64,000 bases of DNA from Micromussa lordhowensis (taxonomy: Eukaryota > Cnidaria > Anthozoa > Scleractinia > Lobophylliidae). The notes beneath the pieces were generated by a model that was given only the letters and a program-made list of their open reading frames with translations, made no database searches and had not been told where the DNA came from. Made by a program: the position numbers and the translations under genes. Below, in pieces: positions 1 through 10,318 of this stretch (the stretch's first letter is position 1; each line of letters begins with the position of its first letter). The stretch spans positions 5,500,993 to 5,564,992 of the forward strand of contig OZ026603.1 in the NCBI GenBank assembly GCA_964020085.1, written 5' to 3'.

Positions 1-207
1 GGCATTGGCGCCAGGGTGTTTTTTCTGGCCTTCTTTTTGCAGTAGTTTCCCCTGGTCCCAACTTTGCAGAATTTCAGAAAACGCGCGCTGGGGGTCCCCT
101 TGGCAAATTTGACATAGCTCGGCTTCACGGGCACTTTAAGAGGCGCGGTTTGCAGCAAAATGTTCTGCTAGGTTGGCACTTTAAGGAAATGGTAGTTAAA
201 AGATGAT
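1..207 (+). repeat. Representative satellite monomer (first unit, defines numbering)
   Basis: Unit numbering used throughout this annotation starts at GGCATTGGCG = 1. Landmarks are: palindrome GGCGCC 7-12; GGGTG 14-18; T6 tract 19-24; CTTCTTTTTGCAG 30-42; CCCCTGGTCCCAAC 49-62; GAATTTCAGAAAA 69-81; palindrome GCGCGC 83-88; GGGGTCCCC 91-99 (short dyad); GACATAGCTCGG 111-122; GGCACTTTAAG 130-140; GGCGCGG 142-148; GCAGCAAAATG 152-162; CTAGG 168-172; a second GGCACTTTAAG 175-185; GGAAAT 185-190; variable dinucleotide 191-192 (GG here); TAGTTA 193-198; ATGAT at the end. TTTGCAG occurs three times (36-42, 63-69, 149-155). The consensus is about 50% GC with eight CpGs. The phase is arbitrary, because the array has no natural start. 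Confidence 0.95.
30..42 (+). other. Pyrimidine tract + CAG, resembles a 3' splice site (in nearly every unit)
   Basis: Unit positions 19-42 run from a T6 tract through CTGGC to CTTCTTTTTGCAG, matching the general form of a eukaryotic 3' splice acceptor on the + strand (a long pyrimidine run ending CAG). It is repeated about 300 times and is lost in the five 190-bp units and the 82-bp unit. I see no matched donor such as GTAAGT or GTGAGT in the unit. Use in splicing is speculative; the motif may simply be a T-rich segment that affects nucleosome positioning. Confidence 0.25.
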
Positions 208-3200
208 GACATTGGCGCCAGGGTGTTTTTTCTGGCCTTCTTTTTGCAGTAGTTTCCACTGGTCCCAACTTTGCAGAATTTCAGAAAACGCGCGCTGGGG
301 GTCCCCTTGGCAAATTTGACATAGCTCGGCTTCACGGGCACTTTAAGAGGCGCGGTTTGCAGCAAAATGTTCTGCTAGGTTGGCACTTCAAGGAAATTCT
401 AGTTGAAACATGATGGCATTGGCGCCAGGATGTTTTTTCTGGCCTTCTTTTTGCAGTAGTTTCCCCTGGTCCCAACTTTGCAGAATTTCAGAAAACGCGC
501 GCTGGGGGTCCCCTTGGCAAATTTGCAATAGCTCGGCTTCACGGGCACTTTAAGAGGCGCGGTTTGCAGCAAAATGTTCTGCTAGGTTAGCACTTCAAGG
601 AAATTTTAGTTAGAACATGATGGCATTGGCGCGAGGGTGTTTCTTCTGGCCTTCTTTTTGCAGTAGTTTCCCCTGGTCCCAACTTTGCAGAATTTCAGAA
701 AACGCGCGCTGGGGGTCCCCTTGGCAAATTTGACATAGCTCGGCTTCACGGGCACTTTAAGAGGCGCGGTTTGCAGCAAAATGTTCTGCTAGGTTGGCAC
801 TTTAAGAAAATCGTAGTTAAAACATGATGACATTGGCGCCAGGGTGTTTCTTCTGGCCTTCTTTTTGCAGTAGTTTCCCCTGGTCCCAACTTTGCAGAAT
901 TTCAGAAAACGCGCGCTGGGGGTCCCCTTGGCAAATTTGACATAGCTCGGCTTCACGGGCACTTTAAGAGGCGCGGTTTGCAGCAAAATGTTCTGCTAGG
1001 TTGGCACTTCAAGGAAATCCTAGTTAGAACATGATGGCATCTGCGCCAGGGTGTTTTTTTCTGGCCTTCTTTTTGCAGTAGTTTCCCCTGGTCCCAACTT
1101 TGCAGAATTTCAGAAAACGCGCGCTGGGGGTCCCCTTGGCAAATTTGACATAGCTCGGCTTCACGGGCACTTTAAGAGGCGCGGTTTGCAGCAAAATGTT
1201 CTGCTAGGTTGGCACTTTAAGGAAATGGTAGTTAAAAGATGATGACATTGGCGCCAGGGTGTTTTTTCTGGCCTTCTTTTTGCAGTAGTTTCCCCTGGTC
1301 CCAACTTTGCAGAATTTCAGAAAACGCGCGCTGGGGGTCCCCTTGGCAAATTTGACATAGCTCGGCTTCACGGGCACTTTAAGAGGCGCGGTTTGCAGCA
1401 AAATGTTCTACTAGGTTGGCACTTTAAGGAAATCCCAGTTAAAACATGATGGCATTGGCGCCAGGGTGTTTTTTCTGGCCTTCTTTTTGCAGTAGTTTCC
1501 CCTGGTCCCAACTTTGCAGAATTTCAGAAAACGCGCGCTGGGGGTCCCCTTGGCAAATTTGACATAGCTCGGCTTCACGGGCACTTTAAGAGGCGCGGTT
1601 TGCAGCAAAATGTTCTGCTAGGTTGGCACTTTAAGAAAATCGTAGTTAAAACATGATGACATTGGCGCCAGGGTGTTTTTTCTGGCCTTCTTTTTGCAGT
1701 AGTTTCCCCTGGTCCCAACTTTGCAGAATTTCAGAAAACGCGCGCTGGGGGTCCCCTTGGCAAATTTGACATAGCTCGGCTTCACGGGCACTTTAAGAGG
1801 CGCGGTTTGCAGCAAAATGTTCTACTAGGTTGGCACTTTAAGGAAATCCCAGTTAGAACATGATGGCATTGGCGCCAGGGTGTTTTTTCTGGCCTTCTTT
1901 TTGCAGTAGTTTCCCCTGGTCCCAACTTTGCAGAATTTCAGAAAACGCGCGCTGGGGGTCCCCTTGGCAAATTTGACATAGCTCGGCTTCACGGGCACTT
2001 TAAGAGGCGCGGTTTGCAGCAAAATGTTCTGCTAGGTTGGCACTTTAAGGAAATGGTAGTTAAAAGATGATGACATTGGCGCCAGGGTGTTTTTTCTGGC
2101 CTTCTTTTTGCAGTAGTTTCCACTGGTCCCAACTTTGCAGAATTTCAGAAAACGCGCGCTGGGGGTCCCCTTGGCAAATTTGACATAGCTCGGCTTCACG
2201 GGCACTTTAAGAGGCGCGGTTTGCAGCAAAATGTTCTGCTAGGTTGGCACTTCAAGGAAATTCTAGTTGAAACATGATGGCATTGGCGCCAGGATGTTTT
2301 TTCTGGCCTTCTTTTTGCAGTAGTTTCCCCTGGTCCCAACTTTGCAGAATTTCAGAAAACGCGCGCTGGGGGTCCCCTTGGCAAATTTGCAATAGCTCGG
2401 CTTCACGGGCACTTTAAGAGGCGCGGTTTGCAGCAAAATGTTCTGCTAGGTTAGCACTTCAAGGAAATTTTAGTTAGAACATGATGGCATTGGCGCGAGG
2501 GTGTTTCTTCTGGCCTTCTTTTTGCAGTAGTTTCCCCTGGTCCCAACTTTGCAGAATTTCAGAAAACGCGCGCTGGGGGTCCCCTTGGCAAATTTGACAT
2601 AGCTCGGCTTCACGGGCACTTTAAGAGGCGCGGTTTGCAGCAAAATGTTCTGCTAGGTTGGCACTTTAAGAAAATCGTAGTTAAAACATGATGACATTGG
2701 CGCCAGGGTGTTTCTTCTGGCCTTCTTTTTGCAGTAGTTTCCCCTGGTCCCAACTTTGCAGAATTTCAGAAAACGCGCGCTGGGGGTCCCCTTGGCAAAT
2801 TTGACATAGCTCGGCTTCACGGGCACTTTAAGAGGCGCGGTTTGCAGCAAAATGTTCTACTAGGTTGGCACTTTAAGGAAATCCCAGTTAGAACATGATG
2901 GCATTGGCGCCAGGGTGTTTTTTCTGGCCTTCTTTTTGCAGTAGTTTCCCCTGGTCCCAACTTTGCAGAATTTCAGAAAACGCGCGCTGGGGGTCCCCTT
3001 GGCAAATTTGCAATAGCTCGGCTTCACGGGCACTTTAAGAGGCGCGGTTTGCAGCAAAATGTTCTGCTAGGTTAGCACTTCAAGGAAATTTTAGTTAGAA
3101 CATGATGGCATTGGCGCGAGGGTGTTTCTTCTGGCCTTCTTTTTGCAGTAGTTTCCCCTGGTCCCAACTTTGCAGAATTTCAGAAAACGCGCGCTGGGGG

Positions 3201-5920
3201 TCCCCTTGGCAAATTTGACATAGCTCGGCTTCACGGGCACTTTAAGAGGCGCAGTTTGCAGCAAAATGTTCTGCTAGGTTGGCACTTCAAGGAAATCCTA
3301 GTTAGAACATGATGGCATCTGCGCCAGGGTGTTTTTTTCTGGCCTTCTTTTTGCAGTAGTTTCCCCTGGTCCCAACTTTGCAGAATTTCAGAAAACGCGC
3401 GCTGGGGGTCCCCTTGGCAAATTTGACATAGCTCGGCTTCACGGGCACTTTAAGAGGCGCGGTTTGCAGCAAAATGTTCTGCTAGGTTGGCACTTTAAGG
3501 AAATCGTAGTTAAAACATGATGACATTGGCGCCAGGGTGTTTTTTCTGGCCTTCTTTTTGCAGTAGTTTCCACTGGTCCCAACTTTGCAGAATTTCAGAA
3601 AACGCGCGCTGGGGGTCCCCTTGGCAAATTTGACATAGCTCGGCTTCACGGGCACTTTAAGAGGCGCGGTTTGCAGCAAAATGTTCTGCTAGGTTGGCAC
3701 TTTAAGGAAATGCTAGTTAGAACATGATGGCATTAGCGCCAGGGTGTTTTTTCTGGCCTTCTTTTTGCAGTAGTTTCCCCTGGTCCCAACTTTGCAGAAT
3801 TTCAGAAAACGCGCGCTGGGGGTCCCCTTGGCAAATTTGACATAGCTCGGCTTCACGGGCACTTTAAGAGGCGCGGTTTGCAGCAAAATGTTCTGCTAGG
3901 TTGGCACTTCAAGGAAATCGTAGTTAAAACATGATGGCATTGGCTCCAGGGTGTTTTTTCTGGCCTTCTTTTTGCAGTAGTTTCCGCTGGTCCCAACTTT
4001 GCAGAATTTCAGAAAACGCGCACTGGGGGTCCCCTTGGAAAATTTGACATAGCTCGGCTTCACGGGCACTTTAAGAGGCGCGGTTTGCAGCAAAATGTTC
4101 TGCTAGGTTGGCACTTTAAGGAAATCCTAGTTAGAACATGATGGCATTGGCGCCAGGGTGTTTTTTCTGGCCTTCTTTTTGCAGTAGTTTCCCCTGGTCC
4201 CAACTTTGCAGAATTTCAGAAAACGCGCGCTGGGGGTCCCCTTGGCAAATTTGACATAGCTCGGCTTCACGGGCACTTTAAGAGGCGCGGTTTGCAGCAA
4301 AATGTTCTGCTAGGTTGGCACTTTAAGGAAATCCTAGTTAGAACATGATGGCATTGGCGCCAGGGTGTTTTTTCTGGCCTTCTTTTTGCAGTAGTTTCCC
4401 CTGGTCCCAACTTTGCAGAATTTCAGAAAACGCGCGCTGGGGGTCCCCTTGGCAAATTTGACATAGCTCGGCTTCACGGGCACTTTAAGAGGCGCGGTTT
4501 GCAGCAAAATGTTCTGCTAGGTTAGCACTTCAAGGAAATTCTAGTTAAAACATGATGGCATTGGCGCGAGGGTGTTTCTTCTGGCCTTCATTTTGCAGTA
4601 GTTTCCCCTGGTCCCAACTTTGCAGAATTTCAGAAAACGCGCGCTGGGGGTCCCCTTGGCAAATTTGACATAGCTCGGCTTCACGGGCACTTTAAGAGGC
4701 GCGGTTTGCAGCAAAATGTTCTGCTAGGTTGGCACTTCAAGGAAATCCTAGTTAAAACATGATGGCATCTGCGCCAGGGTGTTTTTTTCTGGCCTTCTTT
4801 TTGCAGTAGTTTCCCCTGGTCCCAACTTTGCAGAATTTCAGAAAACGCGCGCTGGGGGTCCCCTTGGCAAATTTGACATAGCTCGGCTTCACGGGCACTT
4901 TAAGAGGCGCGGTTTGCAGCAAAATGTTCTGCTAGGTTGGCACTTCAAGGAAATCCTAGTTAAAACATGATGGCATCTGCGCCAGGGTGTTTTTTTCTGG
5001 CCTTCTTTTTGCAGTAGTTTCCCCTGGTCCAAACTTTGCAGAATTTCAGAAAACGCGCGCTGGGGGTCCCCTTGGCAAATTTGACATAGCTCGGCTTCAC
5101 GGGCACTTTAAGAGGCGCGGTTTGCAGCAAAATGTTCTGCTAGGTTGGCACTTTAAGAAAATCGTAGTTAAAACATGATGACATTGGCGCCAGGGTGTTT
5201 TTTCTGGCCTTCTTTTTGCAGTAGTTTCCCCTGGTCCCAACTTTGCAGAATTTCAGAAAACGCGCGCTGGGGGTCCCCTTGGCAAATTTGACATAGCTCG
5301 GCTTCACGGGCACTTTAAGAGGCGCGGTTTGCAGCAAAATGTTCTACTAGGTTGGCACTTTAAGGAAATCCTAGTTAGAACATGATGGCATTGGCGCCAG
5401 GGTGTTTTTTCTGGCCTTCTTTTTGCAGTAGTTTCCCCTGGTCCCAACTTTGCAGAATTTCAGAAAACGCGCGCTGGGGGTCCCCTTGGCAAATTTGACA
5501 TAGCTCGGCTTCACGGGCACTTTAAGAGGCGCGGTTTGCAGCAAAATGTTCTACTAGGTTGGCACTTTAAGGAAATTCTAGTTAGAACATGATGGCATTG
5601 GCGTCAGGGTGTTTTTTCTGGCCTTCTTTTTGCAGTAGTTTCCCCTGGTCCCAACTTTGCAGAATTTCAGAAAACGCGCGCTGGGGGTCCCCTTGGCAAA
5701 TTTGACATAGCTCGGCTTCACGGGCACTTTAAGAGGCGCGGTTTGCAGCAAAATGTTTTGCTAGGTTGGCACTTTAAGGAAATGGTAGTTACAACATGAT
5801 GGCATTGGCGCCAGGGTGTTTTTTCTGGCCTTCTTTTTGCAGTAGTTTCCCCTGGTCCCAACTTTGCAGAATTTCAGAAAACGCGCGCTGGGGGTCCCCT
5901 TGGCAAATTTGACATAGCTC

Positions 5921-7001
5921 GGCCTCAAGGGCACTTTAAGAGGCGCGATTTGCAGCAAAATGTTCTGCTAGGTTGGCACTTGAAGGAAATCCTAGTTAAA
6001 ACATGATGGCATTGGCGCCAGGGTGTTTTTTCTGGCCTTCTTTTTGCAGTAGTTTCCCCTGGTCCCAACTTTGCAGAATTTCAGAAAACGCGCGCTGGGG
6101 GTCCCCTTGGCAAATTTGACATAGCTCGGCTTCACGGGCACTTTAAGAGGCGCAGTTTGCAGCAAAATGTACTGCTAGGTTGGCACTTCAAGGAAATGTT
6201 AGTTAGAACATGATGGCATTGGCGCCAGGGTGTTTTTTTTTGGCCTTCTTTTTGCAGTAGTTTCCCCTGGTCCCAACTTTGCAGAATTTCAGAAAACGCG
6301 CGCTGGGGGTCCCCTTGGCAAATTTGACATAGCTCGGCCTCAAGGGCACTTTAAGAGGCGCGATTTGCAGCAAAATGTTCTGCTAGGTTGGCACTTGAAG
6401 GAAATCCTAGTTAAAACATGATGGCATTGGCGCCAGGGTGTTTTTTCTGGCCTTCTTTTTGCAGTAGTTTCCCCTGGTCCCAACTTTGCAGAATTTCAGA
6501 AAACGCGCGCTGGGGGTCCCCTTGGCAAATTTGACATAGCTCGGCTTCACGGGCACTTTAAGAGGCGCAGTTTGCAGCAAAATGTACTGCTAGGTTGGCA
6601 CTTCAAGGAAATGTTAGTTAGAACATGATGGCATTGGCGCCAGGGTGTTTTTTTTTGGCCTTCTTTTTGCAGTAGTTTCCCCTGGTCCCAACTTTGCAGA
6701 ATTTCAGAAAACGCGCGCTGGGGGTCCCCTTGGCAAATTTGACATAGCTCGGCTTCACGGGCACTTTAAGAGGCGCAGTTTGCAGCAAAATGTACTGCTA
6801 GGTTGGCACTTCAAGGAAATGTTAGTTAGAACATGATGGCATTGGCGCCAGGGTGTTTTTTTTGGCCTTCTTTTTGCAGTAGTTTCCCCTGGTCCCAACT
6901 TTGCAGAATTTCAGAAAACGCGCGCTGGGGGTCGCCTTGGCAAATTTGACATAGCTCGGCTTCGCGGGCACTTTAAGAGGCGCGGTTTGCAGCAAAATGT
7001 T
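5921..7001 (+). repeat. Dimeric HOR (415 bp) and transition units
   Basis: GGCCTCAAGG replaces GGCTTCACGG at 5921 and 6336, and AATGTACTGC replaces AATGTTCTGC at about 6167, 6582 and 6790. Two linked unit types therefore alternate with a 415-bp period, followed by one extra copy of the second type. The odd base comes from a lengthened T tract (TGTTTTTTTTTTGG type) near 6230 and 6645. The unit at about 6930-6965 reads GGTCGCCTTGG and CTTCGCGGGC, a combination seen again near 10660-10690. No other sequence class is present. Confidence 0.8.
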
Positions 7002-8657
7002 CTGCTAGGTTGGCACTTCAAGGAAATTCTAGTTAGAACATGATGGCATTGGCGCCAGGGTGTTTTTTCTGGCCTTCTTTTTGCAGTAGTTTCCCCTGGT
7101 CCCAACTTTGCAGAATTTCAGAAAACGCGCGCTGGGGGTCCCCTTGGCAAATTTGACATAGCTCGGCTTCACGGGCACTTTAAGAGGCGCGGTTTGCAGC
7201 AAAATGTTCTGCTAGGTTGGCACTTTAAGGAAATTTTAGTTAGAACATGATGGCATTGGCGCCAGGGTGTTTTTTCTGGCCTTCTTTTTGCAGTAGTTTC
7301 CCCTGGTCCCAACTTTGCAGAATTTCAGAAAACGCGCGCTGGGGGTCCCCTTGGCAAATTTGACATAGCTCGGCTTCACGGGCACTTTAAGAGGCGCGGT
7401 TTGCAACAAAATGTTCTGCTAGGTTGGCACTTTAAGGAAATTCTAGTTAGAACATGATGGCATTGGCTCCAGGGTGTTTTTTTTGGCCTTCTTTTTGCAG
7501 TAGTTTCCCATGGTCCCAACTTTGCAGAATTTCAGAAAACGCGCGCTGGGGGTCCCCTTGGCAAATTTGACATAGCTCGGCTTCACGGGCACTTTAAGAG
7601 GCGCGGTTTGCAGCAAAATGTTCTGCTAGGTTGGCACTTCAAGGAAATTTTAGTTAGAACATGATGGCATTGGCGCCAGGGTGTTTTTTCTGGCCTTATT
7701 TTTGCAGTAGTTTCCCCTGGTCCCAACTTTGCAGAATTTCAGAAAACGCGCGCTGGGGGTCCCCTTGGCAAATATGACATATCTCGGCTTCACGGGCACT
7801 TTAAGAGGCGCGGTTTGCAGCAAAATGTTGTGCTAGGTTGGCACTTCAAGGAAATTCTAGTTAGAACATGATGGCATTGGCGCCAGGGTGTTTTTTCTGG
7901 CCTTCTTTTTGCAGTAGTTTCCCCTGGTCCCAACTTTGCAGAATTTCAGAAAACGCGCGCTGGGGGTCCCCTTGGCAAATTTGACATAGCTCGGCTTCAC
8001 GGGCACTTTAAGAGGCGCGGTTTGCAGCAAAATGTTCTGCTAGGTTTGCACTTTAAGGAAATTTTAGTTAGAACATGATGGCATTGGCGCCAGGGTGTTT
8101 TTTCTGGCCTTCTTTTTGCAGTAGTTTCCCCTGGTCCCAACTTTGCAGAATTTCAGAAAACGCGCGCTGGGGGTCCCCTTGGCAAATTTGACATAGCTCG
8201 GCTTCACGGGCACTTTAAGAGGCGCGGTTTGCAGCAAAATGTTCTGCTAGGTTGGCACTTCAAGGAAATTCTAGTTAGAACATGATGGCATTGGCTCCAG
8301 GGTGTTTTTTTTGGCCTTCTTTTTGCAGTAGTTTCCCATGGTCCCAACTTTGCAGAATTTCAGAAAACGCGCGCTGGGGGTCCCCTTGGCAAATTTGACA
8401 TAGCTCGGCTTCACGGGCACTTTAAGAGGCGCGGTTTGCAGCAAAATGTTCTGCTAGGTTGGCACTTCAAGGAAATTTTAGTTAGAACATGATGGCATTG
8501 GCGCCAGGGTGTTTTTTCTGGCCTTATTTTTGCAGTAGTTTCCCCTGGTCCCAACTTTGCAGAATTTCAGAAAACGCGCGCTGGGGGTCCCCTTGGCAAA
8601 TTTGACATATCTCGGCTTCACGGGCACTTTAAGAGGCGCGGTTTGCAGCAAAATGTT
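7002..8657 (+). repeat. Tandem tetramer HOR, two copies of 828 bp
   Basis: Two directly adjacent copies, 7002-7829 and 7830-8657, share four linked variants at exactly 828 bp spacing: GGCTCCAGGG (7465/8293), TTCCCATGG in the same units, GGCCTTATTTTTGCAG (7692/8520) and GACATATCTCGG in the following half. The copies differ slightly: the first has AATATGACAT near 7770 where the second has AATTTGACAT, and CAACAAAATG occurs near 7404 only in the first. The near identity suggests a recent four-unit duplication. Confidence 0.85.
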
Positions 8658-10318
8658 CTGCTAGGTTGGTACTTCAAGGAAATCCTAGGTAAAACATGAT
8701 GGCATTGGCCCCAGGGTGTTTTTTCTGGCCTTCTTTTTGCAGTAGTATCCCCTGGTCCCAACTTTGCAGAATTTTAGAAAACGCGCGCTGGGGGTCCCCT
8801 TGGCAAATTTGACATAGCTCGGCTTCACGGGCACTTTAAGAGGCGCGGTTTGCAGCAAAATGTTCTGCTAGGTTGGCACTTTAAGGAAATTTTAGTTAAA
8901 ACATGATGGCATTGGCGCCAGGGTGTTTTTTCTGGCCTTCTTTTTGCAGTAGTTTCCCCTGGTCCCAACTTTGCAGAATTTCAGAAAACGCGCGCTGGGG
9001 GTCCCCTTGGCAAATTTGCCATAGCTCGGCTTCACGGGCACTTTAAGAGGCGCGGTTTGCAGTAAAATGTTCTGCTATGTTAGCACTTTAAGGAAATTCT
9101 AGTTAGAACATGATGGCATTGGCGCCAGGGTGTTTTTTCTGGCCTTCTTTTTGCAGTTGTTTCCCCTGGTCCCAACTTTGCAGAATTTCAGAAAACGCGC
9201 GCTGGGGGTCCCCTTGGCAAATTTGACATAGCTCGGTTTCACGGGCACTTTAAGAGGCGCGGTTTGCAGCAAAATGTTCTGCTAGATTGGCACTTCAAGG
9301 AAATTCTAGTTAGAACATGATGGCATCTGCGCCAGGGTGTTTTTTTCTGGCCTTCTTTTTGCAGTAGTTTCCCCTGGTCCCAACTTTGCAGAATTTCAGA
9401 AAACGCGCGCTGGGGGTCCCCTTGGCAAATTTGATATAGCTCGGCTTTACGGGCACTTTAAGAGGCGCGGTTTGCAGCAAAATGTTCTGCTAGGTTGGTA
9501 CTTCAAGGAAATCCTAGGTAAAACATGATGGCATTGGCGCCAGGGTGTTTTTTCTGGCCTTCTTTTTGCAGTAGTTTCCCCTGGTCCCAACTTTGCAGAA
9601 TTTTAGAAAACGCGCGCTGGGGATCCCCTTGGCAAATTTGACATAGCTCGGCTTCACGGGCACTTTAAGAGGCGCGGTTTGCAGCAAAATGTTCTGCTAG
9701 GTTGGCACTTTAAGGAAATTTTAGTTAAAACATGATGGCATTGGCGCCAGGGTGTTTTTTCTGGCCTTCTTTTTGCAGTAGTTTCCCCTGGTCCCAACTT
9801 TGCAGAATTTCAGAAAACGCGCGCTGGGGGTCCCCTTGGCAAATTTGCCATAGCTCGGCTTCACGGGCACTTTAAGAGGCGCGGTTTGCAGTAAAATGTT
9901 CTGCTATGTTAGCACTTTAAGGAAATTCTAGTTAGAACATGATGGCATTGGCGCCAGGGTGTTTTTTCTGGCCTTCTTTTTGCAGTTGTTTCCCCTGGTC
10001 CCAACTTTGCAGAATTTCAGAAAACGCGCGCTGGGGGTCCCCTTGGCAAATTTGACATAGCTCGGTTTCACGGGCACTTTAAGAGGCGCGGTTTGCAGCA
10101 AAATGTTCTGCTAGATTGGCACTTCAAGGAAATTCTAGTTAGAACATGATGGCATCTGCGCCAGGGTGTTTTTTTCTGGCCTTCTTTTTGCAGTAGTTTC
10201 CCCTGGTCCCAACTTTGCAGAATTTCAGAAAACGCGCGCTGGGGGTCCCCTTGGCAAATTTGATATAGCTCGGCTTTACGGGCACTTTAAGAGGCGCGGT
10301 TTGCAGCAAAATGTTCTG
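8658..10318 (+). repeat. Second tandem tetramer HOR, two copies of 829 bp
   Basis: Copies 8661-9489 and 9490-10318 both begin with TTGGTACTTCAAGG or its equivalent and share CCTAGGTAAAAC or related tail states, TTTTAGAAAACG, GCCATAGCTCGG, GCAGTAAAATG with CTATGTTAGC, GCAGTTGTTTCC, CTCGGTTTCACGG, CTAGATTGGC, and a CATCTGCGCC unit with seven Ts plus GATATAGCTCGGCTTTACGG (T7 tracts at about 9340 and 10169). The extra T explains 829 rather than 828. Copy-specific changes include GGCCCCAGGG and AGTAGTATCC near 8707-8748 in the first copy and GGGGATCCCC near 9620 in the second. This tetramer abuts a different tetramer on its left. Confidence 0.85.

Larger units (their letters stand above)
1..5920 (+). 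repeat. Left subarray with a 9-unit (1864 bp) duplicated segment
   Basis: Bases 1-992 recur at 1865-2856 with the same chain of private variants: GGTAGTTAAAAGATGAT (191/2055), TTCCACTGG (about 246/2110), CTAGTTGAAAC (about 399/2263), TTTGCAATAGC (about 514/2378), GCGCGAGGG with TTTCTTC (about 630/2494) and AAAATCGTAG (about 806/2670). The copies part company near 2857, where the second joins a unit of the CTACTAGG/ATCCCAG type seen at about 1409 and 1824. Units reading GGCATCTGCGCC with a seventh T in the T tract occur near 1036, 3314, 4764 and 4972; the last two are adjacent. GATGACATT in place of GATGGCATT is common here and rarer further right. Mosaic order indicates repeated unequal exchange. 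No gene is seen. Confidence 0.85.

Noticed and set aside
83..99. Functional hairpin or terminator at GCGCGC ... GGGGTCCCC
   Set aside because: The dyads are short (GCGCGC, and GGGG/CCCC around one base), with no room for a stable loop and no downstream context. Useful as restriction or landmark sites only.
1..207. CENP-B box (TTCG....A..CGGG) in the monomer
   Set aside because: The only CGGG (128-131) is preceded by GGCTTCA, which lacks TTCG and the A at the required spacing. The opposite strand also fails.
168..365. About 65-codon open frames on the minus strand, repeated in many units, as protein-coding genes
   Set aside because: They exist because the unit is a multiple of three bases. 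They appear or vanish with the single variable base at unit position 192, are broken by one-base indels, and have no independent promoter or start context. They are a by-product of the satellite.
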